Positions 1 to 8,475 of a stretch of 64,000 nt of DNA are shown piece by piece. The position numbers and the translations under genes are program-made. The stretch is from Pleionea sp. CnH1-48. Lineage in GTDB: Bacteria; Pseudomonadota; Gammaproteobacteria; Enterobacterales; Kangiellaceae. Position 1 is the first letter of the stretch; the number at the start of each line of letters is the position of its first letter. Where the stretch lies: NCBI RefSeq assembly GCF_024124665.1, contig NZ_JAMXSB010000009.1, forward strand, positions 62,001 to 126,000, given 5' to 3'. The notes beneath the pieces are model-generated. The model was not told where the DNA came from and searched no databases. It was given only the letters and a program-made list of their open reading frames with translations.

Positions 1-323
1 TAGTATTCTTCCATAAATTCTGGATGGAAGATTTCTACATAAACCCAGTTAAAGATGCCAAACATAGTTCCTGCAATGGCGCTGATCGCTATACCTAGGC
101 GGAATACCTGCCCAAAAGTGACGGATTGGCCTGGTTGCTGAAGGCGATATTCGTTGCAGGCAATGTAAATAACAAGCATGGATAAAATCATGGTGGAATA
201 GCCAATGATTTCGCCAATGCGATAGTTCTCTGGAGCAGGTTTCATTAGCGCAAAACTGATACTAAAGATCAGTATCATCACGCCGCCACTTAGGAGTCCG
301 TATTTTAGAATGGTTGATTTCAT
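1..323 (-). CDS. DUF4199-type membrane protein, 3' part cut off by the window
   Basis: The frame starts with ATG at 323 and runs leftward off the window, so about 107 N-terminal residues are visible. It begins MKSTILKYGLLSGGVMILIF and shows three hydrophobic segments (about residues 7-26, 37-55 and 75-95) separated by short polar loops, including an EYRLQQPGQSVTFGQVFR stretch. That pattern is characteristic of the DUF4199 family of small integral membrane proteins of unknown function. The gene lies 84 bp downstream of a membrane-anchored LuxR-type regulator on the same strand, so the two probably form a transcription unit. The family is best known from Bacteroidetes and some gammaproteobacteria. 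The assignment rests on fold-like pattern recognition only. Confidence 0.6.
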   Translation of the reverse strand, partial: MKSTILKYGLLSGGVMILIFSISFALMKPAPENYRIGEIIGYSTMILSMLVIYIACNEYRLQQPGQSVTFGQVFRLGIAISAIAGTMFGIFNWVYVEIFHPEFMEEY

Positions 324-407
324 ATTTGTTTCTCGACAGTTATCTGGAAGCCTTATTTAAGGATTTGTGCAGGGTTTTGACCATCGCCCAAATGGGTGAA
401 GCTTTTA

Positions 408-812
408 TTACTCTATTAGTTTCAATAGCTTAGCTTCTGAGGCTGCTTGAGTTCGGTTATTGACCCCGAGTTTATCGTATAGCTTACTAATATGAGTTTT
501 TATGGTATTGGGGGATAAATCCAGTAATTGGGCGATTTCTTTATTAGCGTAACCTTTAGCAATCAGATTCAATACTTCTAATTCTCGTGGACTAAATTGT
601 GCCAGTAAGTCGGGATCTGCCATCGTCGCCTCTTGAACGGGTCGAGTAAAATACCAGGTGCCTGCAATGCCAATGAGTAAGAAGAAAAAACCGACCAGAC
701 CGAGATAAGTGCTCAAAGTGATTTTGTAGCTAAAAAAGAAGTATTCCATTAATTGAAAAACAGCAAGCAGCAGAAATAAAACGATTCCATATCTGAGTAC
801 CATTTTAGCCAT
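408..812 (-). CDS. Membrane-anchored LuxR-family transcription regulator
   Basis: The 134-residue protein has two hydrophobic helices at the N-terminus (about 7-25 and 34-57) followed by a LuxR/FixJ helix-turn-helix domain at about 70-130. The domain shows the hallmark LSPRELEVLNLIAKGY-like start, then KEIAQLL and SPNTIKTHISKLYDKLGV. There is no receiver domain, so the DNA-binding domain would be tethered to the inner membrane with the C-terminus in the cytoplasm. The neighbouring DUF4199 membrane protein downstream may be its partner. ATG at 812 has an AGAAGG-like ribosome site upstream; an in-frame ATG three codons later is possible. What it senses is unknown. Confidence 0.75.
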   Translation of the reverse strand: MAKMVLRYGIVLFLLLAVFQLMEYFFFSYKITLSTYLGLVGFFFLLIGIAGTWYFTRPVQEATMADPDLLAQFSPRELEVLNLIAKGYANKEIAQLLDLSPNTIKTHISKLYDKLGVNNRTQAASEAKLLKLIE

Positions 813-1467
813 GAAGCCTAAACCTTCTTCTGAGACATAACAAAGTGTAAGTAACTAGAGGGCAACTGGCCCTAGTTGATTCTATGAAAAAAACGCTGCT
901 AAGTGTATCGAAAGACTTATCCATAATGTGGTAAGTCTCATATTTGAGCTTAAAAAGTGGATACTATTTAAGAATGAAAGGAAATATACAATATAGTTTT
1001 TATTGTAAAAATGAATCAAAATCACAGTGTGATTCTGGACACCCACACTAAAATCACGCAGTTCTGCGTGATCCAAACTCGTAACGCGATGTATTTATTG
1101 GGATTAGTTATGAGCCATTCCGTTTTCCTCTAGTAGTCTTTTTCGAATACCTATTTAGTGTAATACCTTTTGAGCCAAAGCTCTATCAACCACTTTTTTT
1201 TGAGATTTTCGAATCTCAATATGTGTTATTTTCGTGTTCTGATGAGTAATTAATGAACAAAATCACGAATTCTTTGTGTGATCACAGTGTGTAATTTTTC
1301 TGTTATCTATATAAAAATCAATAAGTTAACAGTGTTGTCATCTCATATCACATGAGAATCACGTATAAATCACAACATGAGCTTTTGAAATCAAGTTTAA
1401 TAATCTCAGGACGACGAGTTTTGACGTCTCTTTTTTATTTCATTCGTATTCGGTGGAGGTACACACG
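813..1467. other. Long non-coding stretch rich in ATCAC motifs
   Basis: This 655-bp A/T-rich interval separates the LuxR-type gene from the beta-flower gene. It holds no convincing gene. ATCAC occurs at 1021, 1053, 1262, 1281, 1347, 1358 and 1369, and its complement GTGAT at 1029, 1068 and 1278. Several are arranged as palindromes: ATCACA-G-TGTGAT (1021-1033), ATCACGCAG-TT-CTGCGTGAT (1053-1072) and TCTCAT-ATCAC-ATGAGA (1341-1357). A weak GACG/CGTC hairpin followed by a T run (about 1411-1437) precedes the ribosome site of the next gene. Confidence 0.5.
1053..1072. promoter_or_regulatory. Perfect 9+9 palindrome, possible operator or hairpin
   Basis: The arms ATCACGCAG and CTGCGTGAT are perfect complements around a TT centre. 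It lies between the LuxR-type gene (start 812, minus strand) and the beta-flower gene (start 1468), inside the ATCAC-rich stretch. It could be a protein-binding operator or a structured RNA; there is no T run for a terminator. Confidence 0.35.
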
Positions 1468-1875
1468 ATGGAAGCTATTTTTGATAAACACGGCGACGTA
1501 GTGTCGTGGTTAAGTAACGATATCATTTATGATCTCAATGGTACGGCAACAGCTTTAATTGAGTACAACAACGTATTCAGTTTTCCTGGTAAACATTTAG
1601 GTGTGATTGAAAAAGGTTATTTTCGTGATCATGCAGGACATGCCGTTGGTTTTCTTATCTGGGCTCACGAAGGACCCAAACTACCAGAAAGAGGTTTAGT
1701 GCCTCGTCCACCAGAAAAACAAATTATTCCTTATAACTTTGGTACATCAATGCCGCCAATTCCTTCTCGCCCAACCAGTGACTGGTCACCGTTAAACTGG
1801 CAAGAATTTACTTACGGTCAAGTGGGTGTCGGAGCCACTGGATTCGAGCAGCTAAGAACCGCATCAGCGCACTAA
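1468..1875 (+). CDS. 4-fold beta-flower domain protein, unknown function
   Basis: The 135-residue protein starts at ATG 1468, seven bases after a strong GGTGGAGGT ribosome site; a GTG at 1453 lies inside that site and is less likely. The N-terminal 75 residues contain repeated short beta-strand units of the type F-D-x-x-G-x-x-V-x-W, YDLNGTATALI, FSFPGKHLGVIEKGYFRDHAGHAVGFL. This matches my memory of the small 4-fold beta-flower domain. The C-terminal part is Pro-rich (VPRPPEKQ, MPPIPSRPTSDW) and ends with an SPLNWQEF motif. No signal peptide or membrane segment is visible, so it is probably cytoplasmic. The biochemical role of the family is not known to me. Confidence 0.6.
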   Translation: MEAIFDKHGDVVSWLSNDIIYDLNGTATALIEYNNVFSFPGKHLGVIEKGYFRDHAGHAVGFLIWAHEGPKLPERGLVPRPPEKQIIPYNFGTSMPPIPSRPTSDWSPLNWQEFTYGQVGVGATGFEQLRTASAH

Positions 1876-1915
1876 TTGGCTGCCTCCGCGAGAATGAAAT
1901 GATAATGGGTACAGC

Positions 1916-1937
1916 GCTGACGACAAATGTCGTTAGC
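1916..1937. terminator. Hairpin between convergent genes
   Basis: GCT-G-ACGAC, loop AAAT, GTCGT-T-AGC forms a nearly perfect stem between the stop of the beta-flower gene and the stop of the pseudopilin gene, which converge here. There is no strong T run on either side, so intrinsic termination is only a possibility. Confidence 0.35.
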
Positions 1938-1948
1938 CTTGTGCCTGA

Positions 1949-2428
1949 TTAGCATCCTGAGTTTTGAATAATATAGCCCGGCATAGAGTTTGCCGATGCC
2001 GCTTGTTCGTAGCGAAAGTAGCAATTGTCATTGATCGGATTCCCATCTTCATTTAAATCAAAACCAAAATAAATAAATGGTAGCCCGCTGAGTTGGGTTT
2101 CAATTTGATCGGACAAGTTCAGATGTTGTTCGATATCCGTATTATCCAGATAACCCCATAACAAACGTGTTTCAAAACTTCCATTTCTATCGGTATCTAA
2201 ATCGGTAATGCGATTGTCCACCTGGATCCGTGGCGTAGAAGGTAAACGGAATAGAGTATTGATCAAAGTATTTGCTGTACGTGCAGAACCTTCCAGAGCT
2301 TGTAGGTGGGCATTTCTGGCATCGGATTGAACATTAATATATCGAGGAACGCTAAGGCTCGCCAGCAGCCCAATGATCACAATGACGGTAAGCATCTCTA
2401 TTAGTGTGAAGGCACTACTCGATCTCAA
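1949..2428 (-). CDS. Type IV pilin-like / type II secretion pseudopilin
   Basis: The 159-residue protein has a short leader ending in Ala followed by FTLIEMLTVIVIIGLLASLSVPRY, the class III prepilin signal with Glu at position +5 and a hydrophobic N-terminal helix. A prepilin peptidase would cut after residue 6; Ala rather than the usual Gly precedes the site. The globular part is short and has two cysteines (CYFRY and the C-terminal GC) that could form the pilin disulfide loop, as in MshA-type pilins. The only in-frame start after an upstream stop is TTG at 2428, so a TTG start is likely. It stands alone, without other pilus genes, and so may be an orphan minor pilin. Confidence 0.7.
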   Translation of the reverse strand: MRSSSAFTLIEMLTVIVIIGLLASLSVPRYINVQSDARNAHLQALEGSARTANTLINTLFRLPSTPRIQVDNRITDLDTDRNGSFETRLLWGYLDNTDIEQHLNLSDQIETQLSGLPFIYFGFDLNEDGNPINDNCYFRYEQAASANSMPGYIIQNSGC

Positions 2429-2553
2429 AAAGCTCTATCCTCGTCGTATCTAATAATGATTTGTCTCAAAGGTTCTCTTTAATTACATCAAAAAATGGAT
2501 GATTCTTCCAATATCTGGGTGATTTAGGTCCATAGAGCTCAATTACAGGCAAT

Positions 2554-2579
2554 AAAAAAGGCTCCGAAGAGCCTTTTTT
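2554..2579 (-). terminator. Intrinsic terminator of the rpoD operon
   Basis: AAAAAAGGCTC, loop CGAA, GAGCCTTTTTT is a perfect stem with A and T runs on both sides. It lies nine bases beyond the rpoD stop codon and ends the rpsU-yqeY-dnaG-rpoD transcript. It has the symmetry of a bidirectional terminator. Confidence 0.9.
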
Positions 2580-2587
2580 AATATGCT

Positions 2588-4432
2588 TTATTGCTCGTCT
2601 AAGAAGCTTCTTAGCTTCTCTGAGCGAGAAGGGTGACGCAATTTACGTAACGCCTTGGCTTCAATCTGACGAATACGCTCACGAGTTACATCAAACTGCT
2701 TTCCTACCTCTTCCAAGGTGTGATCCGTGTTCATATCGATACCGAATCGCATACGCAGTACTTTCGCTTCACGTGCTGTTAGGCCTGCAAGAACGTCTTT
2801 AGTCGCTTCTCCAAGACTGGATGAAGTGGCTGAGTCTACTGGAGACTCCTGCGCATCGTCCTGAATGAAGTCGCCTAAGTGCGAATCTTCATCATCACCA
2901 ATGGGAGTTTCCATCGAAATGGGCTCTTTGGCAATTTTGAGAACTTTACGGATCTTGTCTTCAGGCATTTCCATACGTTCTGCCAACTCTTCAGGCTGAG
3001 GCTCACGGCCCATTTCTTGAAGCATTTGACGAGAAATACGGTTTAGCTTGTTGATGGTTTCGATCATGTGCACTGGAATACGGATAGTTCTGGCCTGATC
3101 CGCAATCGAACGAGTAATGGCCTGACGAATCCACCATGTTGCGTAGGTCGAGAATTTGTAACCACGACGATATTCGAACTTATCAACTGCTTTCATCAAA
3201 CCGATGTTACCTTCCTGAATCAAATCTAGGAACTGCAAGCCACGGTTGGTGTATTTTTTTGCAATCGAAATAACCAGACGCAGGTTGGCTTCTACCATTT
3301 CTTTTTTAGCTCGGCGAGCTTTAGCTTCACCAATCGACATGCGACGGTTGGTTTCTTTTAGCTCGGCGATGGTGAGATTGCATTTGCCTTCGATATTAAG
3401 CAGTTTATTCTGACAACGCAGAACATCTTCGGTAACGCTTTCTAAGTCAGCTTTGTAAGCGACATTTTTACCAAGATGAGCATCCAACCATTTGGTGTTG
3501 GTCTCATTGCCTGGGAATTCAGAGATAAAGGTTTTACGCGGCATTTTGCCGTACTCAACACACAGTCTCATGATCAGACGTTCTTGTGCTCGTAGCAAGT
3601 CCATCTGGTTGCGCATGTTGGTTGCTAAACGATCAAACTGTTTTGGCAACAGCTTTAACTGCATGAATTGATGTTGCAGTTCTCCGATTTCTGCCTGAGC
3701 GGATTTGTGTGCTCGGCCATATTTGGCAACGGCAGCAATGGTTTTTTCGTGTTGATTTCTTAATGCTGTGAAACGTTCTTGCGCTTCTTCAGGATCTGGG
3801 CCGTCATCAACGTCATCGTCATCGCTGGATGTGGTATCAACGTCTTCGTCTTCTAGTTCATCAGCAGGAACTTCAGAACCTACGTGGCTACCACCGAGGG
3901 TTAGCTCTTCTTCTTCACCGTTCGAAAACCCAGTAATTAAGTCAGACAGTTTTAAGTCGCCCGCTTGATAACGGTCATAATCGTCCAATAAGGTTTCTAT
4001 AGTGCGAGGGAACTCAGAAATAGCGATAGCAACCTGACGGATGCCTTCTTCAATTCGTTTGGCAATGTCGATTTCGCCTTCGCGAGTCAGCAGCTCAACC
4101 GTACCCATTTCTCTCATGTACATACGAACAGGATCGGTGGTTCGACCAAATTCGCTATCGACCGATGCCAGGGCTGCAGCAGCTTCTTCGGCCGCATCTT
4201 CATCGGTTAGGGCGTCGCTCATCAACAATGAGTCGGCGTCGGGTGCAGATTCGTGAACCTGAATACCCATATCGTTGATCATTCGGATGATGTCTTCGAT
4301 TTGGTCCGGATCGACAATATCTGGGGGCAGATGGTCGTTGACCTCCGCGTAAGTCAGATAGCCTTGCTCCTTACCTTTGGCGATAAGCAGTTTTAGCTGG
4401 GATTGCTGTGTTTCGTTAGAGAAATCTGACAT
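2588..4432 (-). CDS. rpoD: RNA polymerase sigma factor RpoD (sigma-70)
   Basis: The 614-residue primary sigma factor directs RNA polymerase to housekeeping promoters. Region 1.1 covers about residues 1-80, and region 1.2 follows ([18 protein letters not shown]). A non-conserved segment with a strongly acidic stretch (about 185-215) comes next. Region 2 contains [42 protein letters not shown] and [18 protein letters not shown], which bind core, the -10 element and melted DNA. Region 3 follows ([13 protein letters not shown]), then region 4 with [32 protein letters not shown] for the -35 element. Length and order match E. coli RpoD (613). It is the last gene of the macromolecular synthesis operon, 150 bp after dnaG, a gap that could carry an internal promoter. 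Confidence 0.98.
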   Translation of the reverse strand: MSDFSNETQQSQLKLLIAKGKEQGYLTYAEVNDHLPPDIVDPDQIEDIIRMINDMGIQVHESAPDADSLLMSDALTDEDAAEEAAAALASVDSEFGRTTDPVRMYMREMGTVELLTREGEIDIAKRIEEGIRQVAIAISEFPRTIETLLDDYDRYQAGDLKLSDLITGFSNGEEEELTLGGSHVGSEVPADELEDEDVDTTSSDDDDVDDGPDPEEAQERFTALRNQHEKTIAAVAKYGRAHKSAQAEIGELQHQFMQLKLLPKQFDRLATNMRNQMDLLRAQERLIMRLCVEYGKMPRKTFISEFPGNETNTKWLDAHLGKNVAYKADLESVTEDVLRCQNKLLNIEGKCNLTIAELKETNRRMSIGEAKARRAKKEMVEANLRLVISIAKKYTNRGLQFLDLIQEGNIGLMKAVDKFEYRRGYKFSTYATWWIRQAITRSIADQARTIRIPVHMIETINKLNRISRQMLQEMGREPQPEELAERMEMPEDKIRKVLKIAKEPISMETPIGDDEDSHLGDFIQDDAQESPVDSATSSSLGEATKDVLAGLTAREAKVLRMRFGIDMNTDHTLEEVGKQFDVTRERIRQIEAKALRKLRHPSRSEKLRSFLDEQ

Positions 4433-4582
4433 TCAGTTACAACCTTTTGATGGGTTATCTATGTGAGTGATAAATGTGCACAAATGCGCTGTAACAAACA
4501 GCACACCACTGCTGAACACGAAACGCGCAATTATACACAGTGTAGCCGCTTACAGGCAAATTTGCTGAGCTGGATTTTGCCT

Positions 4583-6316
4583 TTAATACAAACTTCTCAG
4601 CTCTTTTCTTTCTTCCGGTGTCAATGGAGGCCCGGTGCGATCACGTGCTACCAGTTCCTCTCTTCGTTGAACAAGCGTCTCTTCTTTTAACTTCACCATG
4701 ATGGCTGGTATTTCTTGCGCCATTTCCTCAATCGGAATCACCGGTGTGTCATTGATGAGTTTGTTCAAATGCGGTTCATATTGTGTTCCGCGCCAATGCT
4801 CAATAAGAGCTCCTGTCGACATGTGGGGGTTGTTGCGCAAAATTTCAAGCATTTGATACAAAAGATCTTTACCTGCCACTCTGGATTTAGGCAGCCAGTC
4901 ATAGTCGTCAATGGTTTCGACATAAGAGCCTTTGTGCAGCAATACTTTGATGATCTTACGAACCGGGGTTAGCTGACTCATCGAAGAGGCTTTTTGCGCA
5001 GCAGGAGCAGGTGCCGGAGTTTGCGGCTGGTGTTCATCGAGCAATTGGGTCAGCTTTTGTTCACTTAACCCTACATCTTTAGACAAGCTGGCCAGAAATC
5101 GTTCACGATGAATGGGATCTTCAATTTGATTCACAAAGGGCTTGGCGATATTGGCCAGTTTGCCAGGCCCTTCAAAGGTGTTGAGATCCACTTGCGATTT
5201 CAGATGTTCAAATAAAAATTCGAACAACGTTGGTGCTTTTTGTAGCTGCTGACTAAAAGCATCTGCGCCTATTTTTCGCACCTGTGTATCAGGATCTTCA
5301 CCATCAGGTAAAAACATAAAGCGAATTTCGCGATTGTCGCGAATATGATTGAGGCTTTGATTGAGCGCTCTCAATGCAGCGTCACGTCCCGCTCTATCAC
5401 CATCAAAACAAAAGATGATTTTGGGGCATACTCGGAACAGTTGGTGAATGTGAGCGCTGCTGGTGGCAGTACCTAAGGTTGCGACGGCATTCCGAATACC
5501 AAACTGGGCTAGAGACACAACATCCATATAGCCCTCAACCACGGTTATCCATTCGACTTTGCGATTGGCTTGTCGAACTTCATAGAGACCGTAAAGTTCT
5601 TGCCCTTTATGGAAAATCTCAGTCTCGGGTGAGTTGAGGTATTTGGGCTCGCCTTTATCCAACACTCGGCCACCAAAGGCAATGACACGGCCACGGCGAT
5701 CTCGAATGGGGAACATAATACGATCACGAAAGCGATCATAATGATTGTTTTCTTTTTGTATCAGCAGTCCACAATCGACCAGAGCTTTGTTCATTGAGGG
5801 CTGTTGCCCGAAAAGCTGAGACAGGCTGTGCCATTCGTCTGGCACAAAACCGAGTTTAAAGTCTTTGGCGATTTCGCCACTCAAACCTCGGTTCTTCAAA
5901 TACTCAATGGCGCGTTCGTGTCCTGGTTTGCGTAACTGTTGTTGATAAAAAACAGCAGCTCGTGACATGAGTTCATAAAGATCATGAGACCACTGGCGTT
6001 GCGGTTGTTCCTGAGCTTCTCGTGGCACGTCCATGCCCAGATTGTGTGCCAAATCTTCGATAGCATCGACAAATTCCAGTCGGTCATATTCCATCACAAA
6101 GGTAATGGCGTTACCGGTGGCACCACAGCCAAAGCAATAGTAGAACTGTTTTTCTGGACTGACTGAAAAGGAAGGGGTTTTTTCGTTATGAAAAGGGCAA
6201 CAGGCTTGGTAATTTCGACCTGCTTTTTTGAGTTGCACTCGCTGATCGATAAGCTCGACAATATCGGTTTTGTCGAGCACATCGTCAATAAAGCTTTTGG
6301 GAATTCTTCCTGCCAT
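4583..6316 (-). CDS. dnaG: DNA primase DnaG
   Basis: DnaG makes the RNA primers for replication at the fork. The 577-residue protein has the N-terminal zinc-binding domain (CCPFHNEKTPSFSVSPEKQ then YYCFGCGATGNAI, about 40-65). A TOPRIM catalytic domain follows at about 255-340, with VVEGYMDVVSLAQFG supplying the Glu and FCFDGDRAGRDAA the DxD motif. The C-terminal region (from about 440) should bind the replicative helicase. I chose ATG at 6316, giving MAGRIPKSFIDDVL, because this matches the family N-terminus (E. coli MAGRIP); a GTG 12 codons upstream is in frame but unlikely. It sits between yqeY and rpoD in the classic operon. Confidence 0.97.
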   Translation of the reverse strand: MAGRIPKSFIDDVLDKTDIVELIDQRVQLKKAGRNYQACCPFHNEKTPSFSVSPEKQFYYCFGCGATGNAITFVMEYDRLEFVDAIEDLAHNLGMDVPREAQEQPQRQWSHDLYELMSRAAVFYQQQLRKPGHERAIEYLKNRGLSGEIAKDFKLGFVPDEWHSLSQLFGQQPSMNKALVDCGLLIQKENNHYDRFRDRIMFPIRDRRGRVIAFGGRVLDKGEPKYLNSPETEIFHKGQELYGLYEVRQANRKVEWITVVEGYMDVVSLAQFGIRNAVATLGTATSSAHIHQLFRVCPKIIFCFDGDRAGRDAALRALNQSLNHIRDNREIRFMFLPDGEDPDTQVRKIGADAFSQQLQKAPTLFEFLFEHLKSQVDLNTFEGPGKLANIAKPFVNQIEDPIHRERFLASLSKDVGLSEQKLTQLLDEHQPQTPAPAPAAQKASSMSQLTPVRKIIKVLLHKGSYVETIDDYDWLPKSRVAGKDLLYQMLEILRNNPHMSTGALIEHWRGTQYEPHLNKLINDTPVIPIEEMAQEIPAIMVKLKEETLVQRREELVARDRTGPPLTPEERKELRSLY

Positions 6317-6382
6317 AAAAACCCGGAATGGTAATTTATGTAAATCATTCACTCATCACTGAGTGAGAGCCGGGCTACTGGC

Positions 6383-6829
6383 TTATGACAAGCGAGCTTT
6401 GATCAGCTTGCTTACCGCGCCCATGTCTGCGCGACCCTGCATCTGGGGTTTTAGAACACCCATGACTTTTCCCATGTCTTTCATGCTTTCTGCACCGGTT
6501 TGAGCAACGGCTGCTTCGATAGCAGAGTTGATTTCTTCTTCGGTGAGCGCTTCGGGAAGGAAGTCTTGTAAAACAGCAATTTCTGCCTTTTCGACAGCAG
6601 CCAGATCGTCGCGACCAGCTTCTTCATACTGCTTTAGAGATTCTCTGCGTTGCTTAACCGCTTTATCAAGAATAGCCAGCACGGTTGCATCGTCGGCTTC
6701 TTCACGGTTATCAACTTCGTATTGTTTCACGGCTGCGAGAAGCATTCGAATGGTGCCAAGGCGATCTTTCTCCTTGGCACGCATCGCATCTTTCATCGCA
6801 TTTTTGATGGTATCAAGTAATGCGGCCAT
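6383..6829 (-). CDS. yqeY: GatB/YqeY domain protein
   Basis: The 148-residue protein is a stand-alone copy of the helical YqeY/GatB-tail domain, which in the amidotransferase GatB contacts tRNA. Typical features are LLDTIKNAMKDAMRAKEKDRLGTIRMLLAAVKQYEVD at the start, RRESLKQYEEAGRDDLAAVEKAEIAVLQDFLPE in the middle, and the Gly/Met-rich MKDMGKVMGVLKPQMQGRADMGAVSKLIKARL end. The family's own function is uncertain; it is often considered tRNA- or aminoacylation-related. It is placed between rpsU and dnaG with gaps of 20 and 66 bp, a common arrangement in gammaproteobacteria outside the enterics, so it is co-transcribed with translation and replication genes. Confidence 0.93.
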   Translation of the reverse strand: MAALLDTIKNAMKDAMRAKEKDRLGTIRMLLAAVKQYEVDNREEADDATVLAILDKAVKQRRESLKQYEEAGRDDLAAVEKAEIAVLQDFLPEALTEEEINSAIEAAVAQTGAESMKDMGKVMGVLKPQMQGRADMGAVSKLIKARLS

Positions 6830-6849
6830 ATCAGCTTAAGGTACCTTAA

Positions 6850-7065
6850 TTAGTACAAACGGGTACGTTTGAGGTTTTCACGCGACATCTTTTTCAAGTG
6901 ACGCTTAACTGCTGCGGCTTTTTTACGTTTGCGAACTGAAGTTGGCTTTTCGTAATGTTCACGACGACGAACTTCGGCCAGAATACCGGCTTTCTCACAA
7001 GAACGCTTAAAACGACGCAGAGCCACATCAAACGGCTCGTTTTCCTTTACCTTAACGCTTGGCAT
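6850..7065 (-). CDS. rpsU: 30S ribosomal protein bS21
   Basis: The 71-residue basic protein begins [21 protein letters not shown] and ends [14 protein letters not shown], the full bS21 sequence pattern at the normal length. It binds the 30S platform next to the 3' end of 16S rRNA and helps initiation. It is the first gene of the rpsU-yqeY-dnaG-rpoD operon and has a strong AAGGTGGTGAT ribosome site. A good sigma-70 promoter and two short stem-loops precede it (see 7107-7169). Confidence 0.98.
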   Translation of the reverse strand: MPSVKVKENEPFDVALRRFKRSCEKAGILAEVRRREHYEKPTSVRKRKKAAAVKRHLKKMSRENLKRTRLY

Positions 7066-7106
7066 GAAAAATCACCACCTTAAATAGTTTAATTAAAAAA
7101 ATGATT

Positions 7107-7169
7107 GACCAAAAATTGGTCCTCCTCTCGGAGGGCGTGGATCTTAATGCTTTTTGGGGTTGATTGCAA
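7107..7169 (-). promoter_or_regulatory. rpsU operon promoter and stem-loop leader
   Basis: Reading the minus strand, TTGCAA (7169-7164), a 17-base spacer and TAAGAT (7146-7141) make a good sigma-70 promoter. The transcript would then contain CCTCC-GAGA-GGAGG (7134-7121) and GACCA-ATTTT-TGGTC (7121-7107) as two adjacent hairpins, followed by a T-rich stretch and the true ribosome site of rpsU. The first hairpin pairs an anti-Shine-Dalgarno-like CCTCC with a GGAGG. Confidence 0.5.
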
Positions 7170-7238
7170 AAACTTTAACCAGATTTTAGCGGTTTTTAGT
7201 CTTTTGCGATAGGAAGTCTGTCGTAAGAGCGGGTTGCT

Positions 7239-7364
7239 GTTCCCAAAGTGCTTCAAGGTTCAGTTAGGCGGCCAGCAAGCTAATCCCCGGAGCTTAGATA
7301 GACTAAGTGATTGGGGGGAGCGCGCGCAGCCAGCACCGCTGCACCTTGAAAGGCGATGGGGATA
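7239..7364 (+). repeat. ERIC-type intergenic repeat, copy A (full length)
   Basis: The 126-bp element matches the enterobacterial ERIC consensus, recalled from memory, along its whole length. Landmarks are AGGCGGC (7265-7271), AATCCCCGGAGCTTA, AAGTGATTGGGGGGAGCG, CGCAGCC and the right end CTTGAA...GATGGGGATA. The centre is the typical imperfect palindrome AATCCCC...GGGG. It lies between the divergent rpsU and tsaD genes, 66 bp before the tsaD start. Copies B, C and D in this window belong to the same family. Confidence 0.85.
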
Positions 7365-7430
7365 GATGTCACTGGTTAAGGGAGGTATCATTAGGTAGAA
7401 CGTCTTATTAACTGGAACTCCCCTTAAGTT

Positions 7431-8444
7431 ATGAAAGTATTAGGTATCGAAACCTCTTGTGATGAAACAGGTATTGCGATTTATGATTCAGAAGAGGGAG
7501 TGATTGCACAGGCACTTTATAGCCAGATTGAACTGCATGCTGAGTATGGCGGTGTGGTGCCAGAGCTGGCTTCACGGGACCACATCCGCAAAACGGCATT
7601 GTTAGTCAGGCAGGTGATGAACGAGGCTCAACTGGAAGCTACCGATATTGATGGTGTGGCTTTTACCCAAGGGCCGGGGTTGGTTGGTGCTTTGTTGGTG
7701 GGTGCCACACTGGGCCGTAGCCTGGCTTTTAGTTGGGGGTGCAAAGCCATTGGTGTCCACCACATGGAAGGCCATCTACTGGCGCCTATGTTAGAAGATA
7801 ATCGTCCTGAGTTTCCTTTTGTTGCTTTGTTGGTATCTGGCGGCCATACCCTGCTGGTTGATGTCAAAGCATTAGGCGAATACGAGATCCTGGGTGAGTC
7901 TATTGATGATGCTGCCGGAGAAGCTTTCGATAAAACAGCCAAAATTATGGGGCTGGGCTACCCTGGCGGGCCACAGTTGGCTGCATTGGCAGAAAAAGGC
8001 TCTGCTGGAAGATTTCGCTTTCCGCGGCCGATGACTGATCGACCCGGTCTGGATTTCAGTTTCAGTGGGCTAAAGACTTTTGCTGCGAATACCTTGCGCG
8101 ACAACGATGACGATGAACAAACCTTGGCTGATATTGCTTACGCGTTTCAGGAAGCCGTTGTGGATACCCTGTTGATAAAGTGTCGTCGAGCATTGAAAGA
8201 AACAGGGCATAAACGTTTAGTGATAGCGGGTGGTGTAAGTGCTAACAAACTGCTTAGAGAAGAGTTAGGCAAGTACATGACGAAAATTGGAGGAGAAGTG
8301 TTCTATCCTCGTCCGGCCTATTGCACGGATAATGGCGCTATGATTGCTTACGCTGGATTTTGTCGTCTACAAGCTGGTGCCGAAGATGGAATGGGGATTC
8401 AGGCAAGACCTCGTTGGCCGATCAGTGAGTTAGAGCCTGTATAA
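7431..8444 (+). CDS. tsaD: tRNA N6-threonylcarbamoyladenosine synthase TsaD
   Basis: TsaD transfers the threonylcarbamoyl group to A37 of ANN-decoding tRNAs together with TsaB and TsaE in the cytoplasm. The 337-residue protein opens with the family signature [19 protein letters not shown]. It contains the metal-binding histidines in [12 protein letters not shown] (about 110-120), then [12 protein letters not shown], the [10 protein letters not shown] active-site region, [11 protein letters not shown] and [14 protein letters not shown]. The length matches E. coli TsaD (337). It is divergent from rpsU, as in many gammaproteobacteria, and converges on plsY. An ERIC-type repeat lies in its upstream region. 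Confidence 0.97.
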   Translation: MKVLGIETSCDETGIAIYDSEEGVIAQALYSQIELHAEYGGVVPELASRDHIRKTALLVRQVMNEAQLEATDIDGVAFTQGPGLVGALLVGATLGRSLAFSWGCKAIGVHHMEGHLLAPMLEDNRPEFPFVALLVSGGHTLLVDVKALGEYEILGESIDDAAGEAFDKTAKIMGLGYPGGPQLAALAEKGSAGRFRFPRPMTDRPGLDFSFSGLKTFAANTLRDNDDDEQTLADIAYAFQEAVVDTLLIKCRRALKETGHKRLVIAGGVSANKLLREELGKYMTKIGGEVFYPRPAYCTDNGAMIAYAGFCRLQAGAEDGMGIQARPRWPISELEPV

Positions 8445-8475
8445 AACGCTTACCTATAGAAACAAGTCTGCTGTT

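Noticed and set aside
882-1076. 64-residue frame on the minus strand in the ATCAC-rich interval
   Set aside because: It is hydrophobic, has no ribosome site, resembles no family and runs through the palindromes; the region is more likely regulatory.
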